Assembly (NCBI GenBank): GCA_900554385.1
Contig: USHE01000025.1
Span: 1 to 14,316, forward strand
Reading direction: 5' to 3'
DNA from: an uncultured bacterium
Lineage (GTDB): Bacteria; Cyanobacteriota; Vampirovibrionia; Gastranaerophilales; Gastranaerophilaceae
DNA: 14,316 nt
Under the pieces are notes generated by a model. The model had not been told where the DNA came from. It did not search any database and was given only the letters and a program-made list of their open reading frames with translations. A program made the translations under genes and the position numbers. Numbering within the stretch: the first letter of the stretch is position 1; each line of letters begins with the position of its first letter. Shown here one piece after another: positions 1 through 6,519 of the stretch.

Positions 1-375
1 AACCATCTTGTACGCCGTGAACGTAAAAGGCTTACAGACAAAACAAAATCTCCAGCTTTGATGGATTGCCCTCAAAGACGCGGAGTATGCACAAGGGTTT
101 ATACAACAACCCCTAAAAAACCTAACTCAGCTTTAAGAAAAGTTGCAAGGGTTAGATTAACAAACGGATTTGAAGTAACTTCATATATTCCGGGTATCGG
201 TCACAACCTCCAGGAACACAGTGTTGTTCTTATCAGAGGCGGCAGGGTAAAAGACCTTCCGGGTGTTCGTTACCACATCGTTCGTGGTACTTTGGATACT
301 GCAGGTGTTGCTAACCGCGCACAAAGCAGATCTAAATATGGTGCTAAGAAAAATGCTAAAGGAGGTAAGAAATAA
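1..375 (+). CDS. rpsL: Ribosomal protein S12, 5'-truncated by the window edge
   Basis: Small-subunit ribosomal protein S12, part of the decoding centre. The frame is open from base 1, and the encoded start (NHLVRRERKRL) matches S12 from residue 5, so only about four codons lie outside the window; the TTG/ATG at 58-63 are internal. Family hallmarks are present: CPQRRGVCTRVYTTTPKKPN, the GHNLQEHSVVLIRGGRVKD segment and a basic tail. The lysines equivalent to E. coli K43 (PKKPNS) and K88 (GRVKDLPG) are both present, the streptomycin-sensitive form. The aspartate after K88, which is methylthiolated in other bacteria, is also present. The stop codon overlaps the rpsG start by one base (TAATG), and the rpsG ribosome binding site lies inside the last S12 codons, so translation is probably coupled. 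Confidence 0.98.
   Translation, partial: NHLVRRERKRLTDKTKSPALMDCPQRRGVCTRVYTTTPKKPNSALRKVARVRLTNGFEVTSYIPGIGHNLQEHSVVLIRGGRVKDLPGVRYHIVRGTLDTAGVANRAQSRSKYGAKKNAKGGKK
359..367 (+). promoter_or_regulatory. Ribosome binding site of rpsG inside rpsL
   Basis: AAAGGAGGT is a near-perfect anti-Shine-Dalgarno complement ending 7 bases before the rpsG ATG at 375. It lies within the lysine/glycine codons at the end of rpsL, which fixes the rpsG start and supports translational coupling. Confidence 0.85.
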
Positions 376-845
376 TGTCTAGACGTTCTAAACCAGCTAA
401 AAGAATTCCTTTGGCAGATCCGGTATACAACAGTGTTGATATATCAAAGTTCATTAACCGCATTATGCGCCGCGGTAAAAAATCATTAGCTGAAAAAATC
501 TTCTACGCAACTATGCAAAGAATTGAAGAAAGAACTAATGAAAAAGCTATGGAAATTTTCCAAAAAGCTCTTACTAATGCAACTCCGTTGTTAGAAGTAA
601 AAGCTAGACGTATCGGTGGTTCAACATATCAAGTTCCTATCGAAGTTAAAGCAGACAGAGGTTTTGCTCTTGCTTCTTCTTGGTTGATTGAATCAGCTAA
701 AAAACGTGGCGGAAAATCTTTCATCGATAAATTAACTAACGAATTAATCGATGCTTCAAACGGTTCAGGCTCTGCTTGCAAAAAACGTGAAGATACCCAC
801 AAAATGGCTGAAGCTAACAAAGCTTTCGCACACTATAGATATTAA
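375..845 (+). CDS. rpsG: Ribosomal protein S7
   Basis: Primary binding protein of the 16S rRNA 3' major domain, which nucleates assembly of the 30S head. The 156-residue length is normal for the family. Typical segments are visible: MSRRSKPAKR at the start, the FINRIMRRGKKSLAEKIFY helix, LEVKARRIGGSTYQVPIEV, and the C-terminal KKREDTHKMAEANKAFAHYR. The start is fixed by the strong ribosome binding site and the one-base overlap with rpsL. In the usual str operon fusA and tuf follow; here a strong terminator comes 25 bases after the stop and the next gene is on the opposite strand, so the cluster ends at rpsG. Confidence 0.98.
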   Translation: MSRRSKPAKRIPLADPVYNSVDISKFINRIMRRGKKSLAEKIFYATMQRIEERTNEKAMEIFQKALTNATPLLEVKARRIGGSTYQVPIEVKADRGFALASSWLIESAKKRGGKSFIDKLTNELIDASNGSGSACKKREDTHKMAEANKAFAHYRY

Positions 846-870
846 TAATAATTTTATTATTATATATTTG

Positions 871-898
871 AAAAATCCCGTCTTTTGGCGGGATTTTT
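871..898 (+). terminator. Rho-independent terminator after rpsG, probably bidirectional
   Basis: The arms AAAAATCCCG (871-880) and CGGGATTTTT (889-898) pair perfectly; a G-T and a C-G pair extend the stem to a TTTT loop. A T-run ends at 899. On the minus strand the same stem ends in five Ts, so it can also terminate the Hcp-like gene, whose stop is at 901-903. An AT-only inverted repeat (about 844-862) precedes it. Confidence 0.93.
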
Positions 899-900
899 TA

Positions 901-2496
901 TTATAGATTTTTTACATCAGTTTCTGGGGTAGTTGTAGCCCTAATGCCGTAAATTTTTTCAAGTGTTGAAAGTACCGAAGGATTTATCACATTTGGCGGA
1001 CACTGTGAGATAAATATATTTTTTGCGCCATTTTCTTTTAATGCTATAAGCTTTGTAATTGAAGCAGCCTCGCATTTTGTTATGAAAAAGCTTATTCTCT
1101 TTGAATTAACTGGAATTAGCTCAAATAAGTATTTTAAAACTTTGTATGCCATAGGCTGATTATTTACAATATTTATTTTAAGTGAATTTGTGGAGTTCTG
1201 AATATAAGAAAAACTTATTACAAATGTCTTATCAGGCAGAAAATTAAATAGTTTCTTAAAATAAAGCTCCTGCTGCTTTGAATGATTTGAAAGCCCTATT
1301 ACAATTAATCTCTCAATTTCATTTGAGCTAAATTTTTCGGCTATTGTAGAGAGTTCAGCCATTAAATTATTTCTATCATACCCGACAAGCTCGCTCTCCC
1401 GCTGCTGACCTTTGGCAAATCCTTTTGCATCTTTAGCAGAACTAATTACCTGAGAGAAGTCATTATCTACGATTTGGACAACACCATTAGGTTTAAATTT
1501 TTCAGTGCTGAACAATCTTCCACGATAAAGATATTCAAGGTTTTGTGAAGAATTTTTTGTCAGAAGTATTGCACCAGGGAATGTTGCAAAATCCAGTACA
1601 CATTTTTCAAAACAGTTCCCGTAATGCCCTTTTAACCTATTAAATTGCCTAAATTTCTCAAATGAATGTGCGATCAGCAGATCGCCATGAGTATAGATGT
1701 CAATATCTTCGTTTTCAGAAAACTCAAGAAAATCGTATAATTCCCGAAGTGACCCGCCTGAAACGAGAACCGCTTTACCTTTTTCTGTAGAATGGGAAAC
1801 TTCAACCTCTGAAATAGCTCCAAATCGCTCCATTTCTGTATCAGCGATTTTTTCTAAGATATTTTCGCTAAGAAATACAAGTTCTTTTATCTTATTTTTT
1901 AGTCGTGAAATAGATATTCTGCCTGAATTTAAGCAATCCAGTCCTTTTAATATTTCTAACTCGGCTGCTTCATCTGTATTACCTGAATTCCGTAATTTTA
2001 CAAGACTAAAAGACACTGATTTCAGAACAGATAAAAGTATTTCATTAATATTTTTTTGTCTGACAGACATTTTATTATATTTATCAAGAAACATTCTCTC
2101 ACCCTGCGAAATAATACCGGCAAGGGTCATTTGCGGAGAAATTTTCAGCCCGAATTTCAATTCTTCACAGGTGGTATTTCTTTCTTCGCAAATTTTCAAA
2201 TATTGCCTTTTAGTCTTGATAAGAAAAGCATATTGCTTGCTGACTAATCCCAGAAGCTGCTCATCAGTGTAATCCGTTGTAGAAATAAGAGTGGAAAGAC
2301 TCTCTACAATATTTGCACTAATCTGAGATATATTTTCCCCGAATTTATCAAGTTTTAGAGCGTAAAAAGAAAGCTGCCTTAAAAATACAATTAAGACTTC
2401 CTGCAAAGATGAAATTTTTGGAGCAATTGAACAAGCTCCACGGGCGTTACACTCATCATATTCAGAATTTTCGTTCCTGTAATAGTTATAAAACAT
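901..2496 (-). CDS. Degenerate hybrid cluster protein (Hcp/prismane)-like protein lacking most metal ligands
   Basis: A 531-residue protein that aligns end to end with Hcp (hydroxylamine reductase / NO reductase / S-nitrosylase family, usually about 550 residues). Matching segments: start MFYNYYRNE with C16NARGAC22 (Hcp MFCxxC...GCxxxxxCGK); SGGSLRELYDFLE (245-258; Hcp SGHDLKDL); DIYTHGDLLIAH (266-277; Hcp VYTHGEMLPAH); FPGAILLTKNSS (306-317; Hcp FPGPILxTxNC); DNDFSQVI (344-351); AKNIF (491-495); and a C-terminus like the end of E. coli Hcp. By my hand alignment, ligand positions have become Y3, Y6, G248, D272, S316, S403, Y431, Q447 and A478; only C16, C22 and E476 (the E494 equivalent of D. 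vulgaris) remain. A hybrid cluster is therefore unlikely. The frame is intact over 1.6 kb, so it appears to be maintained. It starts 12 bases after the glutaredoxin stop with a GGGAG ribosome binding site. Function unknown; probably a pseudoenzyme, scaffold or thiol protein. Confidence 0.8.
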   Translation of the reverse strand: MFYNYYRNENSEYDECNARGACSIAPKISSLQEVLIVFLRQLSFYALKLDKFGENISQISANIVESLSTLISTTDYTDEQLLGLVSKQYAFLIKTKRQYLKICEERNTTCEELKFGLKISPQMTLAGIISQGERMFLDKYNKMSVRQKNINEILLSVLKSVSFSLVKLRNSGNTDEAAELEILKGLDCLNSGRISISRLKNKIKELVFLSENILEKIADTEMERFGAISEVEVSHSTEKGKAVLVSGGSLRELYDFLEFSENEDIDIYTHGDLLIAHSFEKFRQFNRLKGHYGNCFEKCVLDFATFPGAILLTKNSSQNLEYLYRGRLFSTEKFKPNGVVQIVDNDFSQVISSAKDAKGFAKGQQRESELVGYDRNNLMAELSTIAEKFSSNEIERLIVIGLSNHSKQQELYFKKLFNFLPDKTFVISFSYIQNSTNSLKINIVNNQPMAYKVLKYLFELIPVNSKRISFFITKCEAASITKLIALKENGAKNIFISQCPPNVINPSVLSTLEKIYGIRATTTPETDVKNL

Positions 2497-2508
2497 TCTT
2501 ACAACTCC

Positions 2509-2748
2509 CTATGCCAAGTTTTTCTTTTTTCTAATGTAGTCAATAATCACATCGGATTCATACATAACCTCACCACTCTCTGTATCCGCAAGAAACGGAA
2601 CTTGAGCCATTTTACCAATTTCCATTAATTTATCATAATTTTTGGGATCGGTTATATTTTTGTGGTTGAAGTCAATATTGTTTTCCTCAAGAAAAGATAA
2701 AACCTTTCTGCAATATGGGCATGTTTCACTGTAATATAAATCAAACAT
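2509..2748 (-). CDS. Glutaredoxin-like thiol-disulfide protein
   Basis: A 79-residue single-domain glutaredoxin fold. It carries a C10-P-Y-C13 dithiol active site after the first strand (MFDLYYSET), the cis-proline V50-P51 motif (AQVPFL), and the C-terminal ESDVIIDYI helix that contacts glutathione or substrate in this family. The ATG at 2748 is chosen because AAAAGGAG lies 7-8 bases upstream; the frame extends about 20 codons further, but that stretch is basic/hydrophobic and unlike the fold. It probably reduces disulfides or glutathione mixed disulfides in the cytoplasm. It is the first gene of a two-gene unit with the Hcp-like protein, which suggests, without proving, that the partner's remaining C16/C22 pair or a shared substrate is its target. 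Confidence 0.9.
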   Translation of the reverse strand: MFDLYYSETCPYCRKVLSFLEENNIDFNHKNITDPKNYDKLMEIGKMAQVPFLADTESGEVMYESDVIIDYIRKKKNLA

Positions 2749-2770
2749 TCTCGTTCTCCTTTTTATATAT

Positions 2771-2776
2771 ATTATA
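2771..2776 (-). promoter_or_regulatory. Candidate -10 element for the glutaredoxin/Hcp-like operon
   Basis: Read on the minus strand this is a perfect TATAAT, 22 bases before the glutaredoxin ATG, which leaves a short leader containing the AAAAGGAG ribosome binding site. I see no good -35 at 16-18 bases upstream, and the sequence is very AT-rich, so the call is tentative. Confidence 0.35.
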
Positions 2777-2810
2777 GAAATAAAGAAATATATTTTATCC
2801 CCCGGCAAGA

Positions 2811-2839
2811 TTGCATAAGAATAATTTTTATATTACACT
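2811..2839 (+). promoter_or_regulatory. Candidate promoter for the epimerase gene
   Basis: TTGCAT (2811-2816), a 17-base spacer, then TACACT (2834-2839). Transcription would start about at the ATG at 2847, giving a nearly leaderless mRNA, which would fit the missing ribosome binding site. Both hexamers are imperfect (4/6 in the -10), so this is weak. Confidence 0.25.
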
Positions 2840-2846
2840 TTATGCT

Positions 2847-3971
2847 ATGGATAAGAAAAATATATTGGTAGTTTTTGGTACTCGACCGGAAGTTATTAAG
2901 CTTGCTCCGGTTATTATTGAGCTAAAAAAATATTCTGATAAATATAATGTAATTATTTGCAATACAGAACAGCAAAAAGAGCTTTCTAACCAGACACTTG
3001 AGTATTTTGGCTTAAAAGCTGATATAAACCTTGATGTAATGAAACCTAATCAATCATTACTTGAAGTTCAAACAAGAATTTTAAATGCACTAAACAAGGT
3101 TTATTCTGAAAACAGAATAGACGCGACTATTGTGCAGGGTGATACTATGACAGTTTTATGCGGAGCTTTGGCAAGTTTTTACAATAAAATTCCGGTATTT
3201 CATGTGGAAGCGGGACTCCGTTCCTATGATATTTATGAGCCGTTTCCGGAGGAAGTTATGCGCCAGATGACTTCACGTGTAGCTCAGTTACATTTTGCCC
3301 CTACGGAAAAGAATAGACAGGCATTATTAAAGGAAAATATAGACGATGATAAAATACATGTTGTCGGTAATACTGTTATTGATGCTCTGTTCTGTCTTTC
3401 TGAAGATACTTTGCACAGTGCAGAAAACTTTTATACACAAAATGGTATTACCGTAGATGATAAAGTTGTCTTAATAACCGCTCACAGACGAGAAAATCAC
3501 GGTGAAAGAATTGATAGAATTATAGATGCTATAAGCCATCTTGCTTCAAAATATGCAGATCATACATTTATAATACCTGTCCACCCAAATCCTAACGTAA
3601 AGAATAAAATTCACGAACGATTAGGGCATTTTGACAACATAAAACTGTTAACCCCGCTTGACTACCCTTATCTTGTGTATTTAATGAAAAATGCCAAGCT
3701 AATCCTTACAGATTCGGGCGGAATTCAAGAAGAAGCCCCGTCTTTCGGGTGTCCGACTCTTGTTATGCGCTACGAAACCGAGCGTCAGGAAGGAATTGAC
3801 GCAGGTGTCTCGGTTCTTGTCGGAGCTGATTATGAAAAAATTGTTTCGCTTAGTGAAAAAATTCTTTCAGATACGAGAGAAAATACAAGATTAAAAGCTT
3901 TAAACCCATATGGTGACGGAACTTCTGCCAAGAAGATTCAAGAAATTATTTGTAAATATTTTTTAATATAA
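2847..3971 (+). CDS. wecB: UDP-N-acetylglucosamine 2-epimerase (non-hydrolysing)
   Basis: Interconverts UDP-GlcNAc and UDP-ManNAc in the cytoplasm, supplying ManNAc units for surface polysaccharide or teichoic-type polymers. The 374-residue length is normal. Family motifs: FGTRPEVIKLAP (10-21), QGDT with D99, HVEAGLRS (119-126, E121), EPFPEEVMR (131-139), VVGNTVIDAL (172-181), TAHRREN (211-217, H213), PVHPNPNV (244-251), and the UDP-binding LTDSGGIQEEAPSFG (287-301). The usual RxxTERPE segment reads RYETERQEG (308-316), a mild variant. The ATG at 2847 starts the conserved MDKKNILVVFGTRPE; an in-frame TTG at 2811 would add 12 residues foreign to the family. No clear ribosome binding site precedes the ATG. 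No other polysaccharide gene is adjacent. It is divergent from the glutaredoxin operon. Confidence 0.95.
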   Translation: MDKKNILVVFGTRPEVIKLAPVIIELKKYSDKYNVIICNTEQQKELSNQTLEYFGLKADINLDVMKPNQSLLEVQTRILNALNKVYSENRIDATIVQGDTMTVLCGALASFYNKIPVFHVEAGLRSYDIYEPFPEEVMRQMTSRVAQLHFAPTEKNRQALLKENIDDDKIHVVGNTVIDALFCLSEDTLHSAENFYTQNGITVDDKVVLITAHRRENHGERIDRIIDAISHLASKYADHTFIIPVHPNPNVKNKIHERLGHFDNIKLLTPLDYPYLVYLMKNAKLILTDSGGIQEEAPSFGCPTLVMRYETERQEGIDAGVSVLVGADYEKIVSLSEKILSDTRENTRLKALNPYGDGTSAKKIQEIICKYFLI

Positions 3972-4048
3972 TCTAAATATAGCGCAAATTTTATTTTTAT
4001 CACCATTACTAACTTTGGACTTAGAACATAGAAGGAGATTGAACAACT

Positions 4049-4393
4049 ATGGCAATTAGAAATGTTTTGACAAATTTGCATATTAATCCTAAAAATATTG
4101 CAAAATCAACAGTTAATGCAGGAAAAGAAGCTATAAGATTTGATAAGCTAACACCGGAAATGGCAAGTAATAACGCTAAAGCTTACGGTGTGATGCTTGA
4201 AACTCAAGATATGAGTGCAGTAACAGCAAAAGACGGTAAATTACTTTTATCAAACATGGATAACGGTAACATTGAAAAAGAAATCATAAGAAATAACCCT
4301 TATGAATCTTATACAGTTGTTTATGATAAAAACGGAAAACTTACTCAACTAAGAGAACAAGTTGCCAACAAACCTGAAGTAATTGTAGAATAA
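4049..4393 (+). CDS. Small conserved-looking hypothetical protein
   Basis: A 114-residue soluble protein that I cannot assign to a named family. It has no signal peptide or membrane segment. The N-terminal third is basic and helical (MAIRNVLTNLHINPKNIAKS, then AGKEAIRFDKLTPEM). The C-terminal half looks like short beta strands (GKLLLSNMD, SYTVVYDKNGKLTQLREQV). The start is supported by AAGGAG at 4032-4037, 11 bases before the ATG. It stands alone: 77 bases after wecB and followed within 10 bases by a strong terminator. From memory, similar small proteins with 'INPKNI...TPEMA' segments recur in Gastranaerophilales, but I cannot check this. Function unknown. Confidence 0.8.
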   Translation: MAIRNVLTNLHINPKNIAKSTVNAGKEAIRFDKLTPEMASNNAKAYGVMLETQDMSAVTAKDGKLLLSNMDNGNIEKEIIRNNPYESYTVVYDKNGKLTQLREQVANKPEVIVE

Positions 4394-4400
4394 TTAGACT

Positions 4401-4426
4401 AAAAAGCCCCTTGAAAGGGGCTTTTT
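4401..4426. terminator. Rho-independent terminator between convergent genes
   Basis: Perfect 10-bp arms AAAAAGCCCC (4401-4410) and GGGGCTTTTT (4417-4426) with loop TTGAAA. The poly-A/poly-T flanks make it work in both directions: for the small protein ending at 4393 on the plus strand and the prohibitin gene ending at 4442 on the minus strand. Confidence 0.95.
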
Positions 4427-4441
4427 AAATAGAACTTTAAT

Positions 4442-5458
4442 TTATTTTTTCGACATTCCGGCAGTAATATTCATAAATGGAACTGTGTTACCCATCATGT
4501 ATTGTGGAAGATGTCCATCCCATTTTTGAACAGCTTCGTACTCGACAAGAGCCTTGTTTTGAGTAAGTGCATTTGCCCTAATTGCCATAGATTTAGCTTC
4601 TGCTTCTGCTGAGATAATTTTTTGTTTAGCTTCTTCTTGTATTTGAACAGTTCTGTTTTTCGCTTTTAAAGCTTCTTGTTCTGCAGTAACTTTGCTTTCA
4701 ATAGCTCTTTCGAAACCTCCGGAATAATTTATGTCTGTAATCTGAAATCCTGTGACATTGATATAACGGGGTTCAAGTTGGGTTTGTAATTTTTTCAAAA
4801 TATCTATTGTTGCGGATTCTCTGTTTGCAACAAGATCTTGTGCATTCCACTTACCGATTACGTCTTTGATAGTACCTTCAACAACTGGCATTAAAATATT
4901 GTCAACATAACCTGTACCAACTTCTCTAAACATTTTATGAGCATTTTGAGGCTGTAAGTTATAGTTAATTACATAAGAAATTTTTGCCTGCTGAATGTCT
5001 TTTGTGTATAAGTCTGTTTCAATATAAGTTTTCTGTGTTTTTACATCCATGTTTTTTATTTTTGAAATAAATGGAGTAACCAGATGTACACCCTCCGTGT
5101 AACTTTTTGGAGAAACTTGTCCAAGAGTAACTTTTACCCCTCTTTCCCCAACACCTACAATTGCAATCGGGTTACAGATTACAATAAACACAATAAGTAA
5201 CAAGGTCACCAAAACAGGTGTTGCTAAATTTTTTCCTTCCATAAGTGAAGCCCTTTCTTTTAAATAATTCTGCATAGTCTTATTAACTGCAGGCTCTGGA
5301 GTTATATCAACGACCTTTGACGCTGTAGACCTGCGAGTTCTGCGTTTTGGTTTAGGAGTAATTGATTTTTTGAATATATTGACTATCTTATCACCCCAAA
5401 ACACCCAAACTATAATTAGACCAATTATAAGATTGAAAAATAAATCAATATAATTCAT
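4442..5458 (-). CDS. Prohibitin / SPFH (band 7) membrane protein with an extra N-terminal membrane segment
   Basis: A 338-residue SPFH protein of the prohibitin group, which forms large membrane-attached ring scaffolds linked to membrane-protein quality control. In order: hydrophobic segment 5-21, a very basic stretch (about 30-48, with KPKRRTRRS), a second hydrophobic segment 79-103, the band 7 domain about 104-250 (VGERGVKVTLGQV; VHLVTPFI; QTQLEPRYINVTGFQITDINY), a charged Ala/Glu-rich helix 250-305, and the prohibitin-type tail WDGHLPQYMMGNTVPFMN (313-330). Typical bacterial prohibitins begin near the second segment, so the first about 75 residues are an extension that would give a two-pass topology. 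The ATG at 5458 has AGGA 10 bases upstream. It is downstream of the AMIN-like gene and the 36-residue membrane frame in the same direction and ends at the 4401-4426 terminator. Confidence 0.92.
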   Translation of the reverse strand: MNYIDLFFNLIIGLIIVWVFWGDKIVNIFKKSITPKPKRRTRRSTASKVVDITPEPAVNKTMQNYLKERASLMEGKNLATPVLVTLLLIVFIVICNPIAIVGVGERGVKVTLGQVSPKSYTEGVHLVTPFISKIKNMDVKTQKTYIETDLYTKDIQQAKISYVINYNLQPQNAHKMFREVGTGYVDNILMPVVEGTIKDVIGKWNAQDLVANRESATIDILKKLQTQLEPRYINVTGFQITDINYSGGFERAIESKVTAEQEALKAKNRTVQIQEEAKQKIISAEAEAKSMAIRANALTQNKALVEYEAVQKWDGHLPQYMMGNTVPFMNITAGMSKK

Positions 5459-5540
5459 ACTAAACTAATCCTATAAATGCCAATATCACATATACTGCAA
5501 TAATAAACATAGCGAGTAATCCAAATACTTATAAAATAGA

Positions 5541-5651
5541 TTAGACACTTTTTTCGTAAAGGTATTCATTGAACAGGTAACTGCAAACAATAATAATAAT
5601 GTTTGTAATAATGACTAAAGCAAGCAGTATAAATATAACTCTAATTGCCAT
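5541..5651 (-). CDS. Putative 36-residue single-pass membrane peptide
   Basis: A short frame (MAIRVIFILLALVIITN..., ending NEYLYEKSV) with one strongly hydrophobic segment at residues 5-25 and a charged C-terminal tail, an organisation typical of small membrane proteins. It lies between the AMIN-like gene (25 bases upstream) and the prohibitin gene (82 bases downstream) in the same orientation. A purine-rich AAAGAGA about 6-12 bases before the ATG could be a weak ribosome binding site. In AT-rich DNA hydrophobic short frames arise by chance, so this is tentative; a partner role for the prohibitin complex is only conjecture. Confidence 0.35.
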   Translation of the reverse strand: MAIRVIFILLALVIITNIIIIVCSYLFNEYLYEKSV

Positions 5652-5676
5652 AACTAATCTCTTTCACTATATTTTT

Positions 5677-6324
5677 CTATTTATTCACAACTCTTTGAAG
5701 ATGTCTGATGGTATCAGCACGTCTTATAGCTTCTTTTACACGAGGATTTCGGATTTTATAATCAATACTCGGTATAGTAAGAAGTTCTTTTCTGTAATTT
5801 TTATACATTTCGATTTCTCTATCACGCATATTTTTTTGTATTGCATCAACAATATCAGCATGAGGATCGTCTTTGATATTTTTACTCATTAAGAAAATCG
5901 AAGAAAGAGCAATAAATGCTGCAATACTCCAAAGTATAGTATTTTTTGAAATACTGTCCGTTACAACAACCGGAGATGATGCAGGAGTATCAAAAATTAC
6001 ATTTGCGTTTGCAACATTTTCACCGTTTATGTGAACTCGTACAGAATTTGCACCACTGTCTTCAACAATAACACTGTTAGCGTTAGAAGTATTCTTATAC
6101 ATTGTAGTCAAATTATTACCGGCACTAACCCCTTTAATATCAAGAGTAAGTTTTCCTGTTCCATCAACAGTACGTTTTACGCTTGCTATATTATCAGAAC
6201 GTAAAATAACGTTATAGCCATTGTCAGTTCCCTCTAAAACTACTGTGTTTAAAAAGTTATCGGAAGCAAATGCCGATATTGCTGTAACCAAGAATATTGT
6301 TATTATTAAAATTAGCTTTCTCAT
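5677..6324 (-). CDS. Exported, membrane-anchored AMIN-like domain protein
   Basis: A 215-residue protein. Residues 1-20 form a signal peptide (MRKLILIITIFLVTAISAFA, cleavage before SDN). Residues 25-112 are beta-rich and resemble an AMIN domain, the peptidoglycan-binding module of AmiC and PilQ (VVLEGTDNGYNVILRSD; GKLTLDIKG; NSVIVEDSGANSVRVHING). A linker, a transmembrane helix (128-147) and a highly charged 68-residue tail (KDDPHADIVDAIQKNMRDRE ... IRRADTIRHLQRVVNK) follow. Expected topology: AMIN-like part outside, tail in the cytoplasm. It could link the cell wall to a cytoplasmic partner. The ATG at 6324 follows AGGGATAAAGGA. It heads a same-strand group with the small membrane frame and the prohibitin. 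The AMIN assignment is by pattern and moderately sure. Confidence 0.8.
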   Translation of the reverse strand: MRKLILIITIFLVTAISAFASDNFLNTVVLEGTDNGYNVILRSDNIASVKRTVDGTGKLTLDIKGVSAGNNLTTMYKNTSNANSVIVEDSGANSVRVHINGENVANANVIFDTPASSPVVVTDSISKNTILWSIAAFIALSSIFLMSKNIKDDPHADIVDAIQKNMRDREIEMYKNYRKELLTIPSIDYKIRNPRVKEAIRRADTIRHLQRVVNK

Positions 6325-6431
6325 GATTCCTTTATCCCTAATATTTACACTACTACAATACCCTTTTTAATATATTAAGACATCAATCAATGGTTTAAAC
6401 TTTATACATCCATAGATTTATATTTAAGCTA

Positions 6432-6463
6432 AAAGGCTCTAAAAACCAAGTTTCAGAGCCTTT
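6432..6463. other. Orphan terminator-like hairpin
   Basis: AAAGGCTCT (6432-6440) and AGAGCCTTT (6455-6463) form a 9-bp stem, with possible extra A-T pairs inside the 14-base loop. It has the shape of an intrinsic terminator, but the T tracts are short (TTTATTT on plus, TTTT on minus) and no gene on either strand ends here. It could end a small RNA, block transcription between the divergent units, or be a relic. Confidence 0.5.
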
Positions 6464-6498
6464 ATTTATATGAAATCGTGTTACCTGTTACTTGATTT

Positions 6499-6519
6499 AA
6501 TAACTGTAAATAAGTTATT
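6499..6519. promoter_or_regulatory. Operator-like inverted repeat
   Basis: AATAACT and AGTTATT form perfect 7-bp arms separated by 7 bases (GTAAATA), 115 bases upstream of the 119-residue gene. The size and symmetry suit a dimeric repressor or activator. In AT-rich DNA this can occur by chance. Confidence 0.3.

Noticed and set aside
58..63. TTG/ATG as the start of rpsL
   Set aside because: The upstream codons from base 1 match conserved S12 sequence in frame, so these are internal codons.
1697..2272. 191-codon open frame on the plus strand
   Set aside because: It lies wholly opposite the Hcp-like gene, whose protein aligns with a known family; the plus-strand product shows no recognisable features.
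2749..2808. 20-codon upstream extension of the glutaredoxin
   Set aside because: AAAAGGAG sits just before the ATG at 2748, and the extension does not fit the glutaredoxin fold.
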